Made by a program: the position numbers and the translations under genes
NCBI GenBank assembly: GCA_900128395.1
Contig: LT649649.1
Coordinates: 1 to 17,330 of the forward strand
DNA: 17,330 bases
Source of the DNA: Stramenopiles sp. TOSAG23-2
Taxonomy: Eukaryota > Sar
Direction: 5' to 3'
Shown here: piece by piece, positions 1-6,291 of the stretch
How the letters are laid out: every line of letters begins with the position of its first letter
Position numbering within the stretch: position 1 is the stretch's first letter
Notes under the pieces: model-generated
Database searches by the model: none
Told to the model about the DNA's origin: nothing
What the model saw: the letters and a program-made list of their open reading frames with translations, nothing else

Positions 1-63
1 TGATAATTTTATTCATAACGTGAAGACTGGGTTGTAGAGAGTGTAAAATATATTAATGACACG

Positions 64-270
64 CTTAAAATGTAAAAACTTCATATCAAAATAATAATTG
101 TACGAGTATGATAAATTAAAAAATAAGTTATGCATTAATATAATACGAGTCGTATAAATATCATATATCATTACTTAAAATGTAAAAACTTCATATCAAA
201 ATAATAATTGTACGAGTAAATTAAAAAATAAGTTATGCATTAATATAATAATAAATATCATATATCATTA
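64..270. repeat. Imperfect tandem duplication, 110-bp and 97-bp copies
   Basis: Copy 1 (64-173) and copy 2 (174-270) both begin CTTAAAATGTAAAAACTTC and end at ATATCATATATCATTA. They differ by two gaps: copy 1 has 5 extra bases after GTACGAGTA and 8 extra bases inside a TACGAGTCGTA palindrome. The repeat lies downstream of the NTPase-like gene in very AT-rich DNA. A shorter echo, TTTAAAGAGTATCA, occurs twice around 277-352. No coding potential is seen in 1-445. Confidence 0.9.
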
Positions 271-445
271 TATGATTTAAAGAGTATCATGTAAAATTAT
301 TATAACTTTAGATTTTAACCATCATACTTCGTATATATTTAAAGAGTATCAATATCATATATATAAAATATTTTTCATAAGAAAATAGGTACGTACGAAC
401 TTTCGTATCAGTACAAATATGCTCAAATCAGTACGTGAAATTTGT

Positions 446-1870
446 TCAAACTACGTCGTATTGGTTCTTTTGCATCACATTTATCAATTTTTTAAAGCCT
501 ATTTGTAAAGCATGTTCTAAAATTAATGCACGTGATGATCCCACCAACTCAAAATGAGGATCCTTTGCATCACTTACTTCTCCGTCTTCTGCCATTAATA
601 AGCCGCAAGTTTTTTCCTGTTTTAATTTACGTGAATGCTCTACGTATTTTGTTTCAATAGGAACTCCTAGTGATGGCAGCGAAATAACTTTACTTGATAG
701 TAAATCTTTAATAATGATCCACGCAATGTCATAATAATAGGCCGAAGGCGGACCAGGAGGCGATTTCATGACACCACTTTCAATGCTAATTAAAAAATTG
801 TATTTACGATTCGTATCAAATTCTTCACTATTGGCAATAATATACGCTTCTAGTTGTTGCAACCTATTTTGAGCTCCAGTATATGTTTCTTCTTGTCCTA
901 TTGGCTGCTCAGAAATTCCAGAAGTTGTACTATGTCCATGTATATTGTTCAATGTTAGATTTTCTAAACTGGCACAAGCAGCGTTTTTAACAGCATTTTT
1001 CTTGATAGGCGAATTTGATGCTATAAACAAGTTGAAACACTTTGGTGAGACAGAATTACTTGAGAGACTTTTCTTCAAAGGAGGCATATTCAATGATGTA
1101 TTTTGATGGTTTCGTTTGACAGTTTTATTTAAAAAATAGCTCACTAATGATGGGTATCCACCATACAAAACATACCCATTTAGTAATTGAAATTTATCCA
1201 GTACATCAATAATACCACACTTCAAGATGTCTTTACATGTGTGATCAAACTTATCTCCTTCCACACTGATTGAAGTCCAAGACTCTGGAGGCACATCTGA
1301 ATCTTCAACAAAACTAATACCGTCACTATTGTTATTGTCATAACTATTATTGTTACTATTACTATTACTGTTTGTAGATGAATGCAAACTATTTTCAATC
1401 ATCTTTTTTGAAACTGCCAAAGTATCAACTGTGTACATACTATGGTTTAATCCAAGGTCTGAAACTAACCTTTCCTTTGTGATAGATACTGCACCAACCT
1501 CTGATACATGCAAAGTATCCTTTTTCCTTGCACAAGCACCGTACTTGACTAATGTCTCTACAACAGAATTTGATCCAGCTGAATGTTTATCCCACCTTTC
1601 AAGGCCTTTTAATTTTATACCAGTTGCAGCAGCAACCCTTTTCTTCAGTTCCAAATTGCTAGTTTGACCACCCCTATATTTAATTCCTAACCCATCTGGC
1701 TTTTCTAGTAAATCTTCCCCTTTTACCAATATATATATATCCTCACGTTGTTTTTTGCGTTGTTTTTTATCATAACCATCAGCAACAATTTTACTAAGCC
1801 ATTGTTGCACTATACTACTTTGCAGTTCTTTAGTTTTAATGAACACCCTAAATTCCCATGTCTTTGGCAT
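446..1870 (-). CDS. YjjX/DUF84-like non-canonical purine NTP phosphatase domain fused to an uncharacterised N-terminal domain
   Basis: 474 aa from the ATG at 1870 (MPKTWEFRVFI). The frame stays open upstream to about 2023 but has no ATG there, so an upstream exon is possible though unlikely. The C-terminal part (about 277-470) resembles the YjjX/DUF84 family of inosine/xanthosine triphosphatases: an N-terminal strand and helix with IASNSPIKKNAV (283-294), the signature SEQPIGQEETYTGAQNRL (320-337, compare EQPxGxEET..GAxNR), and a strand ISIESGV (about 362-368, compare AIEAGI). Such enzymes remove ITP/XTP from the nucleotide pool; the activity here is inferred. The end of the domain (DPHFELVGSSRALILEHAL) departs from bacterial YjjX. 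Residues 1-245 form a separate domain with alternating charged strands (WEFRVF, LGIKYRGG, LELKKR, SISVEG) that I do not recognise for certain. A Ser/Asn-rich linker lies at about 164-184. No introns are seen. TGA stop. Confidence 0.75.
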   Translation of the reverse strand: MPKTWEFRVFIKTKELQSSIVQQWLSKIVADGYDKKQRKKQREDIYILVKGEDLLEKPDGLGIKYRGGQTSNLELKKRVAAATGIKLKGLERWDKHSAGSNSVVETLVKYGACARKKDTLHVSEVGAVSITKERLVSDLGLNHSMYTVDTLAVSKKMIENSLHSSTNSNSNSNNNSYDNNNSDGISFVEDSDVPPESWTSISVEGDKFDHTCKDILKCGIIDVLDKFQLLNGYVLYGGYPSLVSYFLNKTVKRNHQNTSLNMPPLKKSLSSNSVSPKCFNLFIASNSPIKKNAVKNAACASLENLTLNNIHGHSTTSGISEQPIGQEETYTGAQNRLQQLEAYIIANSEEFDTNRKYNFLISIESGVMKSPPGPPSAYYYDIAWIIIKDLLSSKVISLPSLGVPIETKYVEHSRKLKQEKTCGLLMAEDGEVSDAKDPHFELVGSSRALILEHALQIGFKKLINVMQKNQYDVV

Positions 1871-2069
1871 TTTATATATAGTGTACACACAATGCTTTTT
1901 GTAATTGAATAAAGTCAAAAGATTTTTGTATGTAATTTTTTCCTGGTCAATGTAAATATATTCTATTCCTTCTTCTTCATCTATTATTATATAATTGAAA
2001 GAAATTTTGTGTTCATCAATATATTATTAATAAGCCATAAGCCATCCATCATATTCGCCTTTGCTGGTT

Positions 2070-2095
2070 GCCAGGTTTGCCAGCCAGGTTTGCCA
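2070..2095. repeat. 13-bp perfect tandem repeat in a GC-richer patch
   Basis: GCCAGGTTTGCCA occurs twice head to tail (2070-2082 and 2083-2095). The surrounding 100 bp is clearly less AT-rich than the neighbourhood. Confidence 0.85.
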
Positions 2096-2251
2096 AGGGT
2101 TGCACCTTTTTCGCGCAATAACCAAGTGCCGTGAAAGGCAAGGACCCCTGCCCTGAATTTATGTAAAAACGATAGAAATGTCGTTATAGAAGGAAACATT
2201 TAAGGAGGGAACATCGAAGGAACGTATTTTTAAACATTGTAGTAGGATGAA

Positions 2252-2469
2252 AAAGACGTGGTTAATGGACACAGCATGGGTATATGGAATAAGGAGTTGG
2301 AACTGGAGGAGGGTTTTAATTTAGTGTGTTGTTTGTTTGGCGGGTAGAATGGGAGTAAGGAAAGACGTGGTTAATGGACACAGCATGGGTATATGGAATA
2401 AGGAGTTGGAACTGGAGGAGGGTTTTAATTTAGTGTGTTGTTTGTTTGGCGGGTAGAATGGGAGTAAGG
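2252..2469. repeat. Perfect tandem duplication, 2 x 109 bp
   Basis: Copies at 2252-2360 and 2361-2469 are identical by eye over their whole length; each starts AAAGACGTGGTTAATGGACA and ends AATGGGAGTAAGG. Identity over 109 bp of non-coding DNA points to a recent event or to homogenisation between copies. No terminal inverted repeats or flanking target-site duplication is apparent, so this reads as a simple segmental duplication and not a transposon. Confidence 0.95.
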
Positions 2470-2625
2470 ATAATTCCTTAATGAAATAACATTAACATCC
2501 TATGTCAAATCGCGTATCGCGTATTATCGCGGGTATTATAAAATTATTATCGGAAGTTCCCAAAAAATTAAAATGTAAAATGTGTATATATAGAATATAA
2601 TAAATGTACAAAAGTGTTGTACGAG

Positions 2626-4824
2626 TTAGACCAAGGCAAAAGAAAATGTACTTTTATTATACGCATTTGCAGAAACGTAGCTTCCCCCATGGCCTCTCTT
2701 TGCCGTTCCGGTCCAATCTGTTCTGTCCTTATTTTTTTCATAAAATTCCTTTCGCAGTTTTTCTAAATATTCCAGTCTAGTGTCTTTCAATTTGTGTATT
2801 TTTTCTAAATATTGTTCAGTCTTAGAGCATGATTTACAACAAGGTGGCATTTCTATTTCATAAAATGTATCGAGTTGATTTTCATAAACATAGCCGCTAT
2901 CAGGACATCCTGGACCCTTCACGAAGACCGGTTTATACGGTAATTTTTTTCTATAAGTGTATCCACTTCCGTGTTGTGGAAGTCTTTGCACTGGGAGAGT
3001 CACATATGGATACGTATCGCGTATACTAATGATGCCACGTCCTTTCTGAAATCCACACCCTCTACAATCTAACTCTTCTTTCGTTTTAATTGTTTGAGAT
3101 TCAGTACGGTATGTTATTCGTTGCGTATAAAGTAACTCTTCACACATTGCACATTTCCGTGTTAATTTGGGTAAATTAATAGACCAATCAATAACACGCC
3201 TTGCTAAGTCCCATAATTCGTATTTAACGCCTTCAAATTCAATCGAAGCAGTTGAATCGCCAATGTTGAGTTTTAACTTACCTTCAAGAACAAATCCATT
3301 TTCGAATTTACCCGATAATTCTTTTAATTTTATATCGTGGTCTTTTAATTTTATATCATGATCTTTTAGAAGCGTCGAAAACGTATAGTCATCGGGCCAT
3401 TCATATGTACCATGGCCGTGAAAATAATCGCGGCTAAACATTCCGCTATATCTTCGACCATCCTCAAACGTTTGTTCAACCATACCATGCATGTAAAAAT
3501 GATCATAATCTTCAAAAATAAAATCGCCTTTGGAAACAAATTTGCCTGTTATATATGAGTGTATACAACCCTCATAATAACTATCACTATCAGTTACAGT
3601 TAATGCACAATTTTTATATTGTTTATAGGAATACTTATTGATGGAAATCGCCTTTACATCACCTTTTGGCTCACCATATACAAATGATGCTTCAAATTTA
3701 GCACATTGTTTCGGAATAGATATGGTACACTTACCGTGCATGAGTGATATTTTCCAATTTCCTTTAATAATTACACCATCATCTAATTGTCGTATACCTT
3801 CTCCGTGGAATTTGCCATTCTTCCATTGACCATCATAACTCCAACCATCATTGTCTGTAACTTTGCCATTTCCGTGCTCTTTTCCATTTTTAAAGTCCCC
3901 GATATAGGTTTCTTCTAAACACATTTTACTTTTGTTAATTATACGTGAATGGACATATTTTGTACCTTTGCCATGCGGTTTTCCATTTACAGTATTTCCG
4001 ACATATTCTGTACGATTTTTGTCGCTATAAATGATTTTTTGTTGTCCATTTTTAGTTTGAATACTTATGCTTTTACAAGGTGTTGTCAACAGTCCCAATA
4101 ATTGCGGTTTATTAATTATATTTTCATCAGTATATGGAAGCTTCTTCACTGTCCCTGTGACTCGAGAAACTACTGCCAAATGCTTGGGAGGTAAGGAATT
4201 TTTTTTCTTTGGAGAAGAATATACAGCTACCTTTACAGTGTCAGCACGTATTAAATCACACAATGCTACATAACAACGTATTGATGGGAACGCACAATAC
4301 GATTTTTTCTTTGTTCGATCAATGCGTTTTATTACTCCAACTTCATTTCTTTTCACTTCACTATAATTATCAAATGAATGTTTTGGATTTTCTTTTAGCA
4401 TGATTTTTTCACCCACTTTAAATCGAGGACCTGACATTTTTATTACCATAGAATCAGTTTCGTTCAGGTCCATCATGTGCCTATACGATCTTTTCTTTTC
4501 GACTGGAGTACCATCCGCATACGACCTCATTTTATAAAGATTATTATCATTATTTTTACATTCTCTTTTAAAAGCTGGTGTAGCAGGAATATCGCCTTCA
4601 ATATATTGAATTTTACGTTTGTATTTTCCTCTCACGGTGTTTCCTTTTCTTTTCCTCTCACGGTGTTTCCTCACAGCTTCTCGATTTTTATAATTCTTCA
4701 TGAGAAGATCTTCTTTGAGTTTTTTCAATTCCTCCTTTAGCTTTTTTTTTTTGGCTCTACATTTGCTCTGTCTCGCTCTATCTTGTTCCCTTTTCCTTTT
4801 TTTCTTTGCTTCAATTGTATCCAT
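2626..4824 (-). CDS. MORN-repeat protein with basic N-terminus and Cys-rich C-terminus
   Basis: 732 aa from the ATG at 4824 (MDTIEAKKKRKREQD). The frame upstream of this lacks an ATG. Residues 1-75 are extremely Lys/Arg-rich and probably helical, superficially like a bZIP basic region but without a leucine heptad. Residues about 131-205 (PRFKVGEKIMLKE...GVIKRI) look like a small beta-barrel of KOW/MIB type. At least five MORN-like repeats follow: about 274-289 (YVGNTVNGKPHGKGT), 306-322 (YIGDFKNGKEHGNGK), 329-345 (YDGQWKNGKFHGEGI), 354-368 and 458-475 (YSGMFSRDYFHGHGTY). MORN repeats usually bind lipid or scaffold membranes and cytoskeleton. The C-terminus has CAMC (558-561), CRGC (587-590) and CCKSC (662-666), a possible zinc site, then a short charged helix. 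The gene contains internal duplications at 3321-3362 and 4624-4670. Partner and function are unknown. Confidence 0.8.
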   Translation of the reverse strand: MDTIEAKKKRKREQDRARQSKCRAKKKKLKEELKKLKEDLLMKNYKNREAVRKHRERKRKGNTVRGKYKRKIQYIEGDIPATPAFKRECKNNDNNLYKMRSYADGTPVEKKRSYRHMMDLNETDSMVIKMSGPRFKVGEKIMLKENPKHSFDNYSEVKRNEVGVIKRIDRTKKKSYCAFPSIRCYVALCDLIRADTVKVAVYSSPKKKNSLPPKHLAVVSRVTGTVKKLPYTDENIINKPQLLGLLTTPCKSISIQTKNGQQKIIYSDKNRTEYVGNTVNGKPHGKGTKYVHSRIINKSKMCLEETYIGDFKNGKEHGNGKVTDNDGWSYDGQWKNGKFHGEGIRQLDDGVIIKGNWKISLMHGKCTISIPKQCAKFEASFVYGEPKGDVKAISINKYSYKQYKNCALTVTDSDSYYEGCIHSYITGKFVSKGDFIFEDYDHFYMHGMVEQTFEDGRRYSGMFSRDYFHGHGTYEWPDDYTFSTLLKDHDIKLKDHDIKLKELSGKFENGFVLEGKLKLNIGDSTASIEFEGVKYELWDLARRVIDWSINLPKLTRKCAMCEELLYTQRITYRTESQTIKTKEELDCRGCGFQKGRGIISIRDTYPYVTLPVQRLPQHGSGYTYRKKLPYKPVFVKGPGCPDSGYVYENQLDTFYEIEMPPCCKSCSKTEQYLEKIHKLKDTRLEYLEKLRKEFYEKNKDRTDWTGTAKRGHGGSYVSANAYNKSTFSFALV
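3321..3362. repeat. 21-bp in-frame tandem duplication inside the MORN gene
   Basis: CTTTTAATTTTATATC plus 5 bases occurs twice (3321-3341 and 3342-3362) with two substitutions. It encodes the repeated heptapeptide LKDHDIK at residues about 486-499. The duplication is in frame and appears as an insertion in the linker after the fifth MORN repeat. Confidence 0.9.
4624..4670. repeat. 26-bp tandem duplication read in two different frames
   Basis: The 21-mer core running from TTTTCCTCTC to CGGTGTTTCC occurs at 4624-4644 and 4650-4670, a spacing of 26 bp, which is not a multiple of three. On the coding strand the 5' copy reads KHRERK and the 3' copy reads NTVRGK, the same DNA in shifted frame. The frame nevertheless stays open across both copies. 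Confidence 0.85.
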
Positions 4825-4826
4825 AC

Positions 4827-4923
4827 CTTTATATATATATATATTTATATGAAATATATTTTGATTTGTAAATGCTATCTTGTTCCCTTTTCCTTTTTTT
4901 CTTTGCTTCAATTGTATCCATAC
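4827..4923 (-). other. Candidate 97-nt GT-AG intron created by the duplication
   Basis: Each copy carries AAAG|GTATGG on the minus strand. Splicing from the distal AG|GT (intron start 4923) to the proximal AG|GT (intron end 4827) would remove exactly 97 nt, begin with GTATG, end with AAAG, delete the upstream ATG and restore the unduplicated leader just before the main ATG. I see no strong branch site. This is an inference from the sequence layout; RNA evidence would be needed to call an intron. Confidence 0.35.
4829..4921 (-). promoter_or_regulatory. Duplication-derived upstream ORF of the MORN gene
   Basis: The distal copy carries its own ATG at 4921, in another frame from the main gene. 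It gives a 30-codon uORF starting MDTIEAKKKRKREQD, identical to the N-terminus of the protein, then running into leader-derived residues. It ends with TAA (4831-4829) 4 nt before the main ATG at 4824. If transcription starts upstream of 4921 and the RNA is not spliced, this uORF would meet scanning ribosomes first. Whether it is transcribed is unknown. Confidence 0.55.
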
Positions 4924-5088
4924 CTTTATATGTATATATATATATATATTTATATGAAATATATTTTGATTTGTAAATGCAATATGTATATATTGATTGT
5001 TTGTAATTAATACTATTTCAACTGTATACTACAGTACCTAGTATATACTTTTAAAATTGATTATCTTCCAACCCCTTCGGTGACAATC

Positions 5089-5130
5089 AAAATTGGATTT
5101 ACACGATATTTTTCGTGTAAATCCAATTTT
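5089..5130. repeat. Perfect 18-bp inverted repeat with 6-nt loop
   Basis: AAAATTGGATTTACACGA (5089-5106) is followed, after TATTTT, by its exact reverse complement at 5113-5130. The DNA or RNA could form an 18-bp hairpin. It lies about 110-250 bp upstream of the MORN leader in the divergent intergenic region. Confidence 0.92.
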
Positions 5131-5176
5131 TACAGGCGGATAGCAGGTATTAAAAATTTTTCCGGTGAGAATCAAT

Positions 5177-5231
5177 TTTCATTAACACCAGAAGGTATAT
5201 TGCTAATGAATTTTTACTGGTGTTAATGAAA
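5177..5231. repeat. 15-bp inverted repeat with 25-nt spacer
   Basis: TTTCATTAACACCAG (5177-5191) is the exact reverse complement of CTGGTGTTAATGAAA (5217-5231). It is the second strong hairpin within 100 bp. Confidence 0.9.
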
Positions 5232-5385
5232 CTTTAGTGTGGCTGGAAGTGCGGTATAGCATGGTGATAGCCCGTATTTTGAGTATCAAAAAGGCGGAGA
5301 TTTTGTTTTTTGTTATGTGAGAATCGGGTTTTACGGTGGAAGTGAAGTAGGGTTGTAGTTGGTTTGGAGATGATAATCAATTTTC

Positions 5386-5440
5386 ATTGTCAATAAATTC
5401 AATAAACCTTTTAACTTTTAATCTATAATCTATTGACAAT
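5386..5440. repeat. 10-bp inverted repeat
   Basis: ATTGTCAATA (5386-5395) pairs with TATTGACAAT (5431-5440) across a 35-nt AT-rich spacer. Confidence 0.75.
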
Positions 5441-5524
5441 CAATACATTTCCCGTCCCGTTACTTCCTTACAGGCGAATAGCATCTACTATTTTCCCCCT
5501 TTACTATGTCTATGGTAACACTGT

Positions 5525-5579
5525 ATTAGGCCGTCACAGCACTATTTTGACCACTTTTTACCTGCTATTGCGGCCTAAT
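5525..5579. repeat. 9-bp inverted repeat ending in TTAGGCCG / CGGCCTAA
   Basis: ATTAGGCCG (5525-5533) pairs with CGGCCTAAT (5571-5579). The 55-bp element between the arms is less AT-rich than its surroundings. Confidence 0.75.
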
Positions 5580-5920
5580 TAGTGGCGACATTGCCTAGAG
5601 GTGTGTCACAAAAAATCCCATTTATTAGTCTAATTTCCTATCAAAATGTTCCCAAGCAGTAATAATGGGAATTACTGACAGGGGTTATATAACATTATCA
5701 CACCCTTTGATGTGTATACACACAGTTATATATTTTTATACATATAGATTTAAAGCTACAGATTCTAATATAATAATTTATACTTTTTATACTATATTTA
5801 TTTTATTACTATTTTCCTTAAATATTTATTTCTTCCAAGTCTCTTCTTTGTTATCTTGCTTCGTTAATACCCCTATACACACACATCAGGGCAGGGAATA
5901 CTAAGGTACTGTACATTAGA

Positions 5921-5943
5921 GCTACGAGGACGGTCCTCGTAGC
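5921..5943. repeat. 23-bp palindrome (10-bp arms, 3-nt centre)
   Basis: GCTACGAGGA (5921-5930), CGG, then TCCTCGTAGC (5934-5943) form a perfect palindrome about 350 bp upstream of the helicase ATG. It could be a dimeric protein-binding site or a hairpin. Confidence 0.88.
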
Positions 5944-6291
5944 ATATACCAGCATACATCAATCATCCTATAATCCTTAAATTTTGCTATAATAATTTTG
6001 CCATGGTTGACCGTATCCATTTTTTGCTGCTCAACTTCATCCACCAAAACAACATAAACACATCAGGGTATTTATAAGGAGTGCTGGGAGGAGTGCCGCC
6101 TGGAATGGAGTGCGAGAGTCCATTCAATTTTTATATTATTTTTTTTTTGTTTGTCGATTGTTGTGGCACTGTGAAACATAAATAGAAAGAGGAAAAATAT
6201 GTTGAACAACAAGTCTGATCAATAAAGATTTACCATATTGTTGTATAATAATATTAAAATAATAACAAGCCACACCAAATAATTGATCAAC

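Larger units (their letters stand above)
1871..2625. other. Intergenic region between two minus-strand genes
   Basis: It holds the presumed promoter and leader of the NTPase-like gene (1871-2023 keeps that gene's frame open without an ATG). There is a locally GC-richer patch at about 2055-2160, the 109-bp tandem duplication (2252-2469), a run of short CGCG-containing repeats at about 2508-2535, and the 3' flank of the MORN gene. The 70-codon ATG frame on the minus strand at 1987-2199 has no recognisable similarity and is not called as a gene. Confidence 0.6.
4778..4979. repeat. Tandem duplication (97 and 105 bp) spanning the start of the MORN gene
   Basis: The gene-proximal copy is 4778-4874 and the distal copy 4875-4979. 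Both contain, on the minus strand, the leader, the start codon and the first 15 codons, in the order CATTTACAAATC, an AT tract, AAAGGTATGGATACA and GAACAAGATAG. The copies differ only in the AT dinucleotide tract, where the distal copy is 8 bp longer and has one interruption. Confidence 0.93.
4980..6291. other. Divergent intergenic region (MORN gene and helicase gene) rich in inverted repeats
   Basis: About 1.3 kb lies between two genes transcribed away from each other, so both promoters should be here. 5040-5600 holds four inverted repeats (listed separately) and repeated motifs: TTACAGGCG(G/A)ATAGCA occurs near 5130 and 5468, and AATCAATTTTCATT near 5171 and 5376. 5640-5900 is AT-rich with no gene seen. 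6120-6291 is the leader of the helicase gene. The 79-codon frame at 5665-5904 is not convincing. Confidence 0.55.

Noticed and set aside
64-270. CRISPR-like direct repeats
   Set aside because: Only two copies, adjacent without spacers, in a eukaryotic context.
1987-2199. 70-codon minus-strand frame with an ATG
   Set aside because: Sits in the GC-richer intergenic patch; no recognisable similarity and it may be a repeat fragment.
4600-4824. bZIP transcription factor call for the MORN protein
   Set aside because: The N-terminus is basic and helical-looking, but no leucine heptad or clear Asn/Arg DNA-contact pattern is present.
6283-6291. Upstream TTG start for the helicase
   Set aside because: Eukaryotic initiation favours the ATG at 6292, which has an A at -3 and G at +4; the TTG adds only three codons after an in-frame stop. 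The same reasoning set the ATG starts of the three minus-strand genes.
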